DNA of 64,000 nucleotides from Turnera subulata (GCA_028386065.3 JAKUCV010001536.1:174217-238216); one strand, 5' to 3'; shown: positions 12,114-25,800, numbered from the stretch's first letter. A program made the numbers and translations. The notes: generated by a model from the letters alone, not told the origin.

Positions 12114-14756
12114 TTACATCAAGAACTCGCGGAGGATCTGTGCTCCCGAGGCATCCAACAAAAGTTGGTTCATACAATGGTGAGGGGGTGACTGCAAAGT
12201 AACTAAAGTGAAGTCCAAAGAGAGACTCAATTTTGCGAGGATATCAGCCACCATGTTGGCTTCCCGGAAGCCATGCTGGACATGCACAGACCATGGTTGT
12301 CTAAGCAATGCACGAACACACTCCATCAAAGGAAGGCGGTCAAAACGGGACGAGGTAGTGGAGTTGAGAAGGGAGGAGAGGTCCAAACTATCAACTTCCA
12401 CCACGAGGTTGCGAAACCCCGAACTCCAGGCAATACAAAGTGCATCATAGACCGCCCAGAGTTTGGCAAAGAAGGGGGAACAGGGCGTCAACCTGTGGGT
12501 GAAACCCATAGCCCATCGCCCTGCCGAGCACCTAAACACGCCACCCGCGCCAGCACGGCGGGACCTGCAGCAGACAGCTCCATCCGTGTTGACCTTCAAC
12601 CATCCAGGGTCAGGAGGTTTCCACCCGATGTAGGCCTCACGAGTAGGTGACGTCAACAAAGCTGCTTCAGATTGGCATTGCTCTCGCCAAATCTGAAAAG
12701 AAAAAGCAATGACACAATCTGCAAGCCGTAGTGGGTCCTCCGGTCCGGCTGGTTGCTGGAACACCAGTTCATTCCTTGCCTTCCAAAGAAGCCATGCCCC
12801 CATGCCAAAAAGTAACGACCATGGGCATCGTACTCTACACTCCAAAGGTTGCCTAAGTGCCGTGGAAATCCAGGCCTTCGTAGACCCCCCTGCAAAAAAA
12901 GAAGTCCAAGCATTAAGAAGGAGCAAAGGATGCCAAACAGACTTAGCAAAACTACAGTCACGCAGAGCATGCAAGCCTGTCTTCGGGTGCTGAAGACACC
13001 GCGGACAGGTAGCATCCGAAGCCATATGGCGGTACACTCGAGTGGCATTAGTCAACAGGGCATCATGGGCAAGCTGCCATAGGAAGGTTCTAATCCGGGG
13101 AAGCCCCTTCCAACGCCATAAGGTCTTCCATGGTTCCCCTTGTGAGGACTCCGTGGAAACGCTCACAAGGTGATATGCCGACTTCACAGTACATTCGCCC
13201 GAACTGGTATGCTCCCAGAACACCATGTCCTCATCCCTATTAGGGGTAGGAGTCGGTGAGAGGGCCAGGACGCCGATAGTAGAAGGGGTAAGAAAGTCCC
13301 TCAAGGTAACAAAATCCCAGTCACCAGTAGCTGTGACATAAGATGCCACAGATCTGTGTAGATGGTCGTCCGGTACAGGTTGTGTAGTTTGGGATCGAAG
13401 ATTTCCATGCCCACCCAACCAGTTATCTGTCCAGAATCTCGCATTGGTCCCATTACCCACCAGCCAGGAGGCACCTTGCTGTAGCGCGGGCCAGGCCTTG
13501 CATAAACCCCGCCAGACATGAGAACATCGCTGCCCAGCAACCATCTTGGGGAGAAAATTGGTGCCAGAGCCATACTTGGACTTAAGTAACCGGACCCAGA
13601 GCAGCTCAGGGTCGGTAAGAAATTTCCATGCAAGTTTAATCAAGTAGGCCTCATTAGCTTGACGCATGTTTCGAAGGCCTAGGCCACCTCGCTCCTTAGA
13701 GTCACAAACCGATTGCCAATTGACAAGGGATGGTTTCTTATTGTCCTTGGTGGAGCCCCAAAGGAATTGTCTTGACTTTCTGTCCACATCATCACAAATT
13801 GAGGCTGGATGTGAAAGCATCTGCATCGAGTAGGATGGGATGGCCTGTAAAACCGATTGTACTAAAGTCAGTCTGCCAACAAAAGAAAGGGAATTAATCT
13901 TCCAACTCTGAAGTCTATCATCAATCTTATTAGTAATATCCTGGAATAAACTAGTGCTTGTACGTCCATGTATAAGAGGTATGCCCAGATATTTCCCAAG
14001 ATTAGAAGTCAAAGGTATGCCACAGGTGTTGCTGATTGCTTGGGCTAGGCTGGTTGAAACATTTTTGGAGCAGAAGAGGTGTGATTTCGGGCGGCTGATC
14101 CTTTGTCCTGAACTAGTGCAAAATTCCTCCAAACACTGCATTACGACCTGTGCTTGCGTTACCGAGGCCTCTGCAAAAAGCACAAGATCATCAGCAAAGA
14201 ACATATGAGAGATAGGAGGGGCAGTTCGCTTCACTTGAAATGGCCTCCAAACCTTCGAGGCAACTCTATCATTAATAGCTTGCGACAAACGTTCGAGACA
14301 CAAAACAAAAATATAGGGTGAGAGAGGGTCTCCCTGACGAAGGCCACACGAGGGCTTGAACACCTTTGTCATTTCCCCATTCCAAAGGACCTGCATAGAA
14401 CTTGAAGAGATACAGCAAAGAATAAGATTAATAATGCCATTTGGGAGTCCAGAAAGGAGACTAGAGGGTGCTAAGGTTAGGTTCGAAAGGGTACCGGTGG
14501 TAGGTATCGACGAGTCAGCCAAGGTGGACACTGAATCCATAGGAGTGGGCGAGGGCTCGGCAGAAAGGAGACTATGGGAGGATTTTAAGGGCTGACGAGA
14601 CGTATTATTAATGGTCAGGGGGCTAGAAGAGGAAGGGTGGGAAGAAATCAACTTTAATGGAGAAATATTACCTGGGGTTACCAAATTTGGAGGAGAGCGT
14701 AAGATTTCTTTACCATTATTAGTATCCTTCGGGGTTTCGAAAACTGGTAGCGACAT
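12114..14756 (-). pseudogene. LINE ORF2 remnant: partial reverse transcriptase, zf-RVT, RNase H
   Basis: An uninterrupted 880-codon frame. Residues 1 to about 100 are Ser/Thr/Pro-rich and look like the shifted end of ORF1. The sequence then enters the reverse transcriptase palm at GLRQGDPLSPY and has FADDLVLF, the catalytic Asp pair. A maturase/thumb region, a Trp/Cys-rich zf-RVT segment and a C-terminal RNase H-like (RVT_3) domain follow (KVNTDGA, then VEVDS). The endonuclease and the first half of the polymerase are absent. The long intact frame despite the deletion suggests a recent insertion. Confidence 0.85.
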
Positions 14757-14784
14757 TGGTGCCGAAACTAAGGGGGAAGGTCGA

Positions 14785-15939
14785 TCAACGGTAACATAAT
14801 CCGTTAGGATATCGAATCGGGATCCCGAAGATTGGCCCGACCATCACGCCCTTAGACCGCTGACTTTCCTTTCCAGTGGAAGCTTCCTTCCCGGCTTGAT
14901 TCTGACCGTTACGCGGTGGCCGTCTCTGGCGAGGCGCCGCCACCATCCACTCCCCACGGGGCTGACGTTCGAGGCCAACAGGAGCAGCCACTGAGCCCGC
15001 TGGTGACGGAATGGTAGGGGTAGCCGTCGGACCATTACCAGTCGTGCACTGTGAAGCCTGCGTTGGGCAGTCCACCAAGAGGTGACCTACATGACCACAA
15101 GAAAAACAAAGCTGAGGGATATTTTCATACGAAATATGGAACCACTTGTTATCGACAAAGACTTGAGATTGAAGAGGCTTCTCTAAGTTCAATTCCAAGG
15201 CTACTCGTGCATAACGGCCTCGGATAGCCTCCGCTGTGTTATGGTCGATCCGAACCAGACGGCCAAGCATATTGCAGACAGTGTGGAGGAGTCTCCTATC
15301 ATAGTATTCACATGAGAGATCTGGGATTTGAGCCCATGCCACCACCGATTTGATCTTATGGTTGGTGGGGTTGAATTGGGGAATCCAGGGCTCCACGGTG
15401 AGGTAGTGGTCAAAGACAACCCAGGGGCCATCTGTGAGTGCATGAAGGTAATCCTGGCGATTTGAGAAACGAACGAAGTAGAAGTTCCGTTCCAAATCAA
15501 CTACTCTCACATTCTCCTTAAGCTTCCAGAGATTTGGGAGCTTGTTGCATAGTGCCCTGAACCCAATATTGCGGCCCCATAGCTTCACGATGAGAGTATT
15601 GGCCCATCTCCTATGAAGCATATCACGATACCGGTCGGAGAGCTTGACAACAGGGCCCTCTGGGGTATGGAAAGCAACTATGTCATCATCTTGTGCTTCA
15701 AAATCTTCCTCCAGGGACGAGGAAGGGGTGGCACGCGCAACCAGTTTGTCTCTAAAGGATGAAAGTGGCGCATGGGTGGATTGTTCCGCTGGTGTCATAG
15801 CGATCTCCAGGGGGGCAAGCGTGGGAGGACTCCGGATGGGGAGGATAGCAGGGGTACCAGAAGTTATAGGCGAAGCAGGCGATGGGTGAGAAGAGGCCGG
15901 CTGGCCATGGCCAGGGCCGGCCGGCGGCGTCGAGGACAT
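14785..15939 (-). CDS. LINE ORF1: DUF4283/zinc-knuckle nucleic-acid-binding protein
   Basis: The frame is open from 15984. The first ATG is at 15939, giving about 384 residues. It has the DUF4283-type core followed by a CCHC knuckle (CFSCGHVGHLLVDC, spacing C-X2-C-X4-H-X4-C) and a Pro/Gln/Arg-rich tail. Plant LINE ORF1 proteins of this type bind the element RNA in the ribonucleoprotein. The frame stops at 14785. The following Ser/Pro-rich stretch, open in another frame, looks like its continuation after a frameshift. Confidence 0.75.
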   Translation of the reverse strand: MSSTPPAGPGHGQPASSHPSPASPITSGTPAILPIRSPPTLAPLEIAMTPAEQSTHAPLSSFRDKLVARATPSSSLEEDFEAQDDDIVAFHTPEGPVVKLSDRYRDMLHRRWANTLIVKLWGRNIGFRALCNKLPNLWKLKENVRVVDLERNFYFVRFSNRQDYLHALTDGPWVVFDHYLTVEPWIPQFNPTNHKIKSVVAWAQIPDLSCEYYDRRLLHTVCNMLGRLVRIDHNTAEAIRGRYARVALELNLEKPLQSQVFVDNKWFHISYENIPQLCFSCGHVGHLLVDCPTQASQCTTGNGPTATPTIPSPAGSVAAPVGLERQPRGEWMVAAPRQRRPPRNGQNQAGKEASTGKESQRSKGVMVGPIFGIPIRYPNGLCYR

Positions 15940-17244
15940 ACAAGAGTGGGCGTAGGGCAACAGTTGAGAGAAAAAATTGACCAATCTTTGCCTAATTAAT
16001 CACCTGCTTTGTTTACTGCTACCCTAAAGTTTTTCGGGTTTGTAGGGTTTGGTTTAATGGGCTGGCCATACTTGTGACACGTGGGCTCTCTCTATCCCTG
16101 TCTCCTCGTCTTCTCCTTCATCTCCACCCTTTCTTCATCTGCCTCCTCTGCCCATCCTTTTTCACTATTTGGAACAGAAAAGAAAAACCCAAGTTTGGGA
16201 GACATCAGAAGGTGCCCGAGTCTGTGTATGTATAGAGAAAGGCCTTCCAATAAAACCATTTGAAAGCAAAGAAGCACCCTCTATTCTGGTGTTAGAACCA
16301 ACCTCTCTAATTGGGTTTTATTTTCTTCCAACTTGTGGTGATTAAATTAAGTATGCTTGGTTGGTTTATTAAAAAAAAAAAACAATTAAGTATGCTTGGA
16401 ATAAAACTACCTCTTGCATCCATCTCAAGTTGGAGCTCAAAGCGCCGTAGCCATACTTAGTCTTCTTGACCACGTATTCGAACAAGGGGGAAGAAATACA
16501 CTAAATTGGTGTACAAATATTTCGGTCAGACATTTCATCAAACAGGAAGAAGAAGAGAGGCAAAAACCCATTATTGCCAAGCGCAGGGGAGGATACAATT
16601 GACCATATCTTCAAACAAAGTTCTCAAGTTTGGCAGCAGCTTGAAAATTTGAATTTTTTTTTTTCCTGAAAACACATTAATATTACTGTATATTTTTAGA
16701 AATGGAAAAAGTTGAATGCGCCACTTCACGGGAAAAATTCCATGCCCTACAGTAATTGGTGCAAAAACTAAACTTTAATTAATTGTTTGATTCGTTTGAT
16801 AGGTTTGCTTTGGTCTTGCATTATATCTTCCATCAATTTTCATTATCTTAAAATGAATAATTTGATATCCATTAAACTTGAATATGTTTGATTTCGCCTT
16901 GACAGAGAATGAATCTGCATTTGATCTTCCCTATTTCATCACCTTCAATCTTCTACATTTCTCTCCTCTGATGTCTCCCAAACTTGGGTTTTTCTTTTTT
17001 TGTTCCAAATCTTGGAAAGGGATGGCAGGGGAGGGAGATGAAGAAAGGACGGAGGAGAAGCAGAGGAGACAGGGGAAGAGAGAGGACCAGCCCATTAAAA
17101 CAAACCCCACAAACCCGAATTGACCCAAACCCAGGTGTTTAAATTACAAAATAATGTAATTGAGGTGGTTAAATACCGGCTTATTTTTGTGGAGTGGTTT
17201 TTTGTGTTTGACCAAAAGGTCAGGGGGGTTAAATGCATTTAACC

Positions 17245-19809
17245 TGTACGTAGTAGCATTAATGTATGTAGGATACCTAGCTAATTAATGAGTAGTATTA
17301 CTGTAAATTGGTACTTAAAAAGAGAACACTTTTGGATTAGTGGAGTCCAAAAGTAAAGTATTGTTGTTGCTGGATAAGATTGGAAAAAAACAGAAGAAAG
17401 GAACGAGATTTGATGAAAAGGAACCAAAACAAGTAAACAACTTGGTGTACCATGCAAAAAGAGTTGGGCCGCAGACGTCCTTTGAAGCAATTAATCTAAA
17501 AAAGGAATTGAATGGCCTTGCGTCATGCTTGTTCGGTAACTCAAATTATCTCATACAGTAGAAGTTTAGATAAAGCAGCAGAAGTATATAGAGTCACTCA
17601 CTTTTGTGAGGATCAAGCTCCCGTCGTTCTAAGCTAGCAAGCCTTGATAAATGCAAAGTATATTAACTAATTAAAGCTGTGCAATACTTGGAAGTTGCTT
17701 GTTTTTTCTTCTTGCATGTGGCTTCCCTAATTATTGCAATCGGTTAAGTAAAACAGGATGAGTCGAAGAAACAAAGAAAAAAGGAGACAGGTTATTTTCT
17801 TTAATTTTGGTGGATAAAGTAGTTAAGCAGGAACCGATAATTGACTTTTCTGACTTGCGAAGAATGTATTAAGGTGGGACCATTGAACCCTTCCCAAGCC
17901 CCTTATTCCAAATCCAATATTACGGCAATATTCATCATGGAAAAGCCCTTTTTTTTTTTCTTTAAATGAAAAAGAGCCGGTTTTGTTTTAGTGCTTTCGA
18001 TTCTTTCGCTTCCTTTTGGTAAACACCTTGATTTACCTTACTAGTAGATTATAGAAATATTCCTTAGAATAAACACTATTTTGTTCTGTTCTAGGTTGCC
18101 AGTTAGTTAGATGGGCTTATTATAAATGGCAGGGATAGCTCTACTTGTGTATTTGAGCACAGGAAGATATCCATATCAAGAGCCAATTACTGCAAGAAGC
18201 CAGGATCAGTCAAAGCTCGAGAAGAGAAAGGAAACACGATTAACAGATTAACGATGAAAAGCTTGTGTAGTTTGACCTTTCACACCAGGCTAATAAATTC
18301 AAGAACAAGTTGCACCTCATGTTTCCTGTTTTGTACTAATAGCGAGACGACGACAGTTGATGGGGCATCCAGCTTTTTTAGAGTAATGTTACGCCAACCA
18401 AATTTCTATATAGAAAATAATACACCTTACGAATGTAACAAATCATAAGTGGTTGGTTTTTTTATCACTGAAAATAAATATTTGATTAAATCAGGGAACT
18501 CCAGTAGATAAATCATTATACAAATTTATATACAAAAAGAAATCATTATACAAAAGCAAGCTCGAAATCTGCTGGAGGTGCATGAATCCTTTGGCTGATG
18601 AAGAACTTAAGAAATGACATTTTTTTTTCAATTATAATGATTAGATAATTGACAAGTTGGACCCAGTTAGTACGAGGAATATTGCACCGCAAGAAATGAG
18701 GTGGACTCTTCTATTGGATTCACAGAAACGTGCAATGCCCGTTGCTGATTTTTGTCTGTTTAGCTGACTTTGCATTGAATGTCTTCACTCCAGCAAGAAA
18801 AATGGCTGTAACAGCCCAGTAATACGACTAGGCAAGTTCTCAAACATGAAGGGGAGTAAAGAAGGGGAACTAGAAAGCGAAGGACAAATCAACATTGTGA
18901 TAGTAGAGCAGTAAACATGTCGCATGGCGGATGCAGAACCACATGATTAACACGGTTAGCCAAGTTTGAATTGCAATAGTTGGCCAGCCCAAAATATTTG
19001 ACCTGTTTCAGTGTTATTGCCTTTGAGATTACAAGTCCCGTTATGAGATTACAAAACCTTTTTCACGTTTTTTCCTCGCGGTACGATGTGGAATACTCCT
19101 GCAGTATGACTTAAGACTAGTACTGATTGTGTACGGGGGTAGGAGAGATGGCACATATGCTCATCTTTTCCTTTTTTTTTGTTTTCCATCTGGTATCCGG
19201 AACTTTATAATAATCTTGTTGTAAAAGAAGTGAAATTGCTCTTGCTTGCAAGACTAATAATCTCACAAAGGAAAATGGCAGAGCAATAGATTGTGAAAAT
19301 GAAAAAGAGAGGATTAGACATGGCCAGAATACTAGGCCTTTCTTCACTGCAGATACAAAAAGAAGCTTACATCATAATATATAGAAAAGAACAGGAGGGG
19401 AGGGACTAGGTAGGTGTACTGACATTCACACGTTTTTTATAACAAATCTGTATTAGTTGTCACATTAAGATACCATCTGGGAATACACAGCCAACTGGTT
19501 AGGCTGGAAGGCCAGTGTATGTGCTTGTGTGCGACTGGTAAAAAGGTCTGAAACACTTACTATGAAGTTTCAATCCTGTGCTTTTATTCAAATAGGTACC
19601 CACACTGGAACGAGTGACAATGTTTTAGACAACATTAACAATCATTCAAGAATATAAAATAATCAATGAACACAGTAACTACAACAGGTAAAAAATGAAG
19701 GATACAAGTCAATTACAAGGCACAAACCGCGTTTACTATTGAGTAGAAGACAACATAAACTAAGCACCAAAGGAGAAAAAACAAAATCAGGAGGAAGGTT
19801 CTACAATAT
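17245..19809. other. Intergenic region downstream of AP4M
   Basis: AT-rich, with short frames only (for example 18254-18448) and no recognisable domains. The AP4M 3' UTR probably lies in about 19500-19809. No RNA gene was identified. Confidence 0.5.
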
Positions 19810-22800
19810 TCATAAACGAGCAACATAGGAATTGGCCTGGGTGACGTATCTCACCCACCGATATGGATTATAAGCGCTAGATTTCTTTGCTATCTGTAAG
19901 TATTTCACCTGCATCAAAGAACCATAAAAGAACTCCATGTCTTTCAAAGCAATTCAATGGATTTAAATGGAAAATTTAAAGTATTAGTAGACATAGAATG
20001 ACAAAATGTTGATATACTAGGTTAGTCAATGATACAGTATTTGATTAAGGTGCTTGGATGCGTGATACAAGGTGCACCACAAGTCATGGAAGCAAAAGAT
20101 TTACACAAATGTCAGGTGATGAAACAAATTGGGATCTTTCTCCTTCAAGTAATGCTATGCGCTCAGAAATTTTGTACAGAGGTAGCAAAAATACAAAAGG
20201 TACTGTGATAACTGGAGGGATCGTTTTATAACCCAGATTCACCATTTGCCAAATCATCCTGTACGCACAAGTTATGTGCAAAACATTTGTACATCAAGCA
20301 TTTTCCTTCTAATTGGCACCTATAATTGCTAGAATAATTAATTACGCTAGAAGGAAAAGGATGGAAAATACTTCATCCTCAGTGACCACCTCTTCTATGG
20401 AACACTAAAAATGCTCAAACGTTATATGCAGGATTCTATCCACTTTCATGATAGGCAAACGATTATCATAACGGAGGGCCTTTTCTAACTATGTGGAACA
20501 ATTGCTCAGTAAGCACCAAAATCGTAAGCTACCAACAATGAGACCTTGTGATGATCGACCAACAATTGTTATTCGACCAGAGCATGATTTAGTCAACAGA
20601 AACTTCATCAATCCCATATTCTCCCATTGAGAGGTAAATTAGTCCCAAAAAGTACCATACAAATGAAATTGCCCTTACCTGAAGCCTTGAAACATTATAC
20701 ATTGGTATTGTGAATGTCATGCTAACTGGTCCAGATTCTTTTGTGAGATTTCCTGTGTAAAGCATAAAATTTGAATTGTATTACAGAAATAAAATATCAT
20801 AAATTGAAAGATGACGATATAATTGATGGTTCACAATTCATACCATGAACCTCCTGTGAAAATGTCAGCTTTGCACGTAACGTATGTTCAGATCCCCCAA
20901 CAATCTGTTAGCACATTGTATCTGTAAGCAACTTTGCTTGACTACTTCAAAATCAATGCATTCAAAGTAAAAAGGCAACTTAAAGATTCTTGCCTTTTTT
21001 AATCCCCATTCGAGTCTCTTATTTGCCTCCCTGAAATCAGTTGTCTGCCCAATCGCTCCAGGTTCCAACTCAAACGTTACTCTTTACAAACATCAGCAGA
21101 AAATAGCTACCAGTAAGATGTTTGCTCATATTGCTATTCAAATGCTCAGATGCAGGATAAATTCAGCACAACCAGTATTATCTGGCATGTGCTGATTCTA
21201 TTAAAACAGAACATCTTCGGAACAAGTGAACCACCTGCTCCAAAACTCCTAGTAATGCCAAAAGGAGATTTACCAAAAACCATGTCTTCTTACGGCTAGA
21301 CATGCTAAACTATCTCAGATCTTCACGGAAACATCCAGATAAGACATTAAATGGGAACTACTAGAGCGTCAGATATGAAGCAAACACAAAATTCATTATT
21401 ATTCCATTTGGATAAAAATCAATGTAGCTGTTAAATGAAAACAATTAGAGGATCGCATATGAAGCAAACAGAAAACTCATTACTCTTCCATTGGAATAAG
21501 AGTCAATATAGCTGTTCTTTGTAGCTGACTTCCTTAGCTGAGCAAGAGGCTCATAACAACAAAAGACAGAAAAATGCCTTGCGATATTTGAGTCTGCAAA
21601 TGGTCAATTTCAAACTTTACATTTTCCTTTAAGTGAAGACTGATTATTACATACATTTTTATGTTAGGGGGAGTTGAAAGCCATAGGGAATGAGGATTTA
21701 CTTGATCAGCCAAAAACAGTGGAGAAGAGGTTCAATACAGCAACATGTCCAGAATGAAATAAATTGCAAAAAAAAAAAAATCCCACTATCTTATTTTGTC
21801 ATCTGTTTCAACAAATTCAAAAAGGCATCATGGCTGTTACCCACTGCAAAACCACAGATTAAACAAACAAATACCTGGTTGTATATTTTGGCAGTGGCAT
21901 CTGTATAGCAATTGTATTTGCAGTAATACTTGATGGAAACTCAGCATACACTTTAAGAATCACTTCAGCCTAAATACAACAGCAAGCATGGAAGAAGGAT
22001 TGTTACAACATGGAACCTTAAAGTAGTGATCTGAAAGTTAGTTGCATCAATTCATAATAATTTCATCAAAAAGAAATTCCTACTACAAAAATGACTTAAT
22101 CTGGATAACAATTTCTTAAAAAGTAACAATCAGTAAAAACGAAAATACTATAGCGGTGCTTATCTTCAATAGAAGTCATATATTCGCTGTTATGACACTA
22201 CAAATAGATTCTTTCGAGCTCAATGCAGAATTGCACCTGGAAGATATGACTCACCTTAAGGGAACCTGCTTCTTCAATCAAGGTGTTAATGCGAAAAGGA
22301 GGTTTGAATTCCTGGGTCATGCGGTAGTTCATTACAGGAAATTCTCCATCTGGGGGTACCTGACAAGATCAGCCGGAGGAAATGCTCATCTAAGCATTTT
22401 TGAAATATGTTATCACTAAACATAGAGGCTTTCGAGCTGAATTATATGTCTAACTCACCAAATTCAAAGTTCGATCCATATCAAAATTATCAAGGCGTAC
22501 AGATTCATGGAAATTGCAATCATCAAGTATCACTGCTCCAGAGCCAAACGAACTCCTATAATCTGTAACAGTAAGCAGTTCCCGTTGTTTGCATGTAAGA
22601 GAGTAAATAAGTGAGAGTTTCGGCTCAGAACAAAAGATGCTCATAATCATGGACTAATACTATACATACAAACATGGATGTTATGGATATGAGAAAAAAA
22701 AATTCAAAAAATAACCATTTTTAGCACTGTTCAAAGCATCATATCAATGGCAACCAAAGAAAATAGTTAAAGAAAAACATTTACATCCAGAAGCAAAAAT

Positions 22801-25800
22801 GGCTTCTAGAAATCAAATGTTGATCTTTTCATCATTACTTGTTTCTATCAACAAAAAGGAACCACAACCATAACTGTTCGTGTCAAATAAGCATATTTCT
22901 ACAATAGCTAGTAAATTTTAAAAATTATGGAATCGATCTCTCACCTCCTCTTCCTATGCTAAGGTCCTCATTGAGGGCTAATCTAATTTCTGGATTTCCA
23001 GAAAGATAGCTCTTCATTTGGATGGTGCCATCAATTTCAGAAGTCAGTATGTATCCCTGATCAAAGAAAAATAAGTTAAAAGTAAAAAGAGACCTGCCTT
23101 CAAGACCAAAAATAAATTTAAAAGAATTATGAAAATTGGTCTTCGTTCCATGATGAATGGCCAACATAAAACATTCATAATAATCTTAAGGACATTTAGA
23201 GTGGCATGCAAGAAAAGTACTGTCCGGATTCTGTCAAGAATTAAAGTAACTATAACCACATATTAGAAAAAGAAAAGCACATAGAATTTGACAAGAAGAT
23301 ATTTGTTAGAAAATATTGGAAACAAAAAAGTGGTGGCAGATACCAATTTAATTTATGGGATGTGGTGATGCCTTTACGGGAATAATATCTGTTGCATCCG
23401 AGCATGCTCACCTTTATAAGGTTTGTCAATACGAGCGCTTTGACATGACATTTTCTATCGTTACTCAGCGTTTCGGTCCATATTCAACTTTATTTTAACG
23501 TATAGAAAATATTATATTTCCTCGGCACATGGGATTAGTTGACTAATGTCACGATGCAAAACTGGAAAAAAGACTTAAAGTCAAGATGAACGTCATCCGA
23601 ATGTAGCTGTTTATGCTGACTATAAAAGCTAAGACTAAATAAGCTGAGGTACTTTGAGATAAATGAAAGACAAGAGCATATTATTTCAGGTCAAGATCAA
23701 AACAGTAAACAATCAAGAGATCACTCAAATCAACCTCTTCGAACAGCAATTCTCACAGATGCACAGGTATAACATAAGTATTGAAATTAAAAAAATTGAA
23801 TCCATCAAGAATAACACACGGTGAACTAATTATTTACAATCATAAACAGATAATTGTAAATAAAACTTCACTTGTGCAGTTATTTTTTTTCTTGTGTTCA
23901 GCCTTCCAACAGTTAAACCACACAGCAGGAATAACAGAACAGAAATTAGTATCTGAGCTGAATCAATACATAAAGACTTACACTAGAGCTGAAAGTCACA
24001 CTGATTTTCTCGATTATATCCACAAATATTTCTTCCCTCCTCCTACCTCCTGGCTCATTTGCTACAACAGATTTTGTGACGGCTGTTCCAGGCATCCTCT
24101 TGGTCCCTTGCTGCATCTCAAATTGAAACATTATGAAATAAGATACCCAATATTATTTATTCAAAAAAGATGAATATTATATCCCTAACACTCTTTAGTT
24201 AACATCTCAGCAAAATTCACAGCAAGATTTCCCAAAACTTCATACTATCACATAGCTTCCATTGTGTATGTGCCACATATGTTAGTAGGAGATATTCTCT
24301 GAAAGCATTTGTATCTCTGGCATTATGATTACTAATTTAAGTTCCATAAAGCAGATAAAATCATACCATAAAAATGGAAGCAGGGTTGAGAGGTTGCAAA
24401 CGAGCAGCGTCAACCACAATTGGCTCGTTAAATACATAGGACTTCAACACTTCAGTTGATGTTGTTTGTACGTAACCAAAATCCTGACAGAAGGCAGACA
24501 CAAGTCACATACTGCTTAAGAGGCAGCAGAAAGCTGGTTGAAGGCAGAGAAAGTCACAAGCACTGTTTCCAGTCAAAGGCTAATAATAACTAAAGGTATT
24601 TTAGCTTCAAACAGGTAATGAACTTGACAAACTCATAGGAGAGGCGTGGAAAACTACTATATAACAAAGGAAAACCTAGAATGATGTTCTTCCTAACTTC
24701 AGATGAATAGATTGTTGCAACACCAACAAAAAACCGAATACAAATCCCACACATAACCATTTTTGAAAACATGAGTAGACATATTTCACCTAACAATGAT
24801 CTACAGAAAAGAAAACCCTAACAATGACAGTGCTGGTAGATTAACTTCATATGGTCCCAAGAGAGAAGAGAAATTTTGGACAATCTCAGAGTTTGGAGTT
24901 ACTGGAAGTCAAAGTCGCAAACTGTGCATCTTCATTAGAACAAAAGGAGGTACAACCATTTCCTCACAAAAGGAGTGATGAAGAGGGAAACAAGTAACGA
25001 AGGAAGTAGCACAGTCAGATAGCACATATACAAAGGAAAAAAAAAAAAGCAACACAGCTCTGCAAAAGCTAGAGATGTACCACTTCAAATAAAGAAAGTG
25101 AACCAGGCATAGGATACTTACAATTACTTCATCAAGCAACTCGTACACAAGTACAAAATTTTTCCGCAGAGATTCTTCGTTGAGAACCCCAAGGTAATCT
25201 TTTATAACACGAGCTATCCTTTGTAAAAGTTCCAAGACCAGAGAAGGTGACACATTTACTCTGGTGGTTGCAACAAATAATAATCCAACGACCTTCACAT
25301 GGAAGTAGTTTACACCATCTATATTCTATTGGCAGAACAAGAACATGAAAAGGAAAATCAGTGTATGCTTAATTAACAATATTGATTGACATTACTCATA
25401 ATCATATTTATATATGGCACAAGAAAACAAGACAGACAAAAGGAAAGTAAAAATTTACATCTGAATATAGCCACGAATAAGAAAACATATCCCTATGATA
25501 TGAGGATAGGACCACAGAAGAAAGGAAAAGTTCTAGCACAGATGACACCCTCCCTGGACTCTCAGTCTCTCTCTAAAATATTAGTTTTTCAACTAAGAAG
25601 TGTAATATTGGTTGGTTTAAATCAAAAAATTTCAAGTCCATGGTCAATCTTTTTTCCCAATACATCCATTCCACAGAGCAATAAATGGAATCTTTCAACC
25701 TTTTTCACTTGGTGTCAAGGCATAGGGAATATTTGTTACTACCCCAAAAAAGGAGTCATACTGCAGGATCTAGAAATGGTTGATTTATGGTACATCCCAA

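Larger units (their letters stand above)
12082..16032 (-). mobile_element. Internally deleted LINE (non-LTR retrotransposon) with 18-bp target duplication
   Basis: Flanked by a perfect duplication TTCGGGTTTGTAGGGTTT at 12064-12081 and 16033-16050. A T run at 12082-12090 is the poly(A) tail on the minus strand. In the element's direction come an ORF1 with a CCHC knuckle, then an ORF2 remnant beginning in the middle of the reverse transcriptase and continuing through the zf-RVT region and RNase H. The endonuclease and the N-terminal half of the reverse transcriptase are missing although both ends are present. It therefore could not move on its own. Confidence 0.9.
11937..17244. mobile_element. 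Terminal-inverted-repeat (MULE-like) non-autonomous element, split by a LINE
   Basis: The left arm 11937-12081 plus 16051-16210 is the reverse complement of the right arm 16968-17244, about 280-300 bp at very high identity, starting GGTTAAATGCATTTAA at both ends. Once the LINE and one copy of its 18-bp duplication are removed, the element is about 1.34 kb and encodes nothing recognisable. The arms could fold into one long hairpin. Size and arrangement resemble the element at 42755-44043, whose 10-bp duplication is typical of Mutator-like elements. No clear flanking duplication is seen here, so the superfamily is inferred. Confidence 0.8.
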
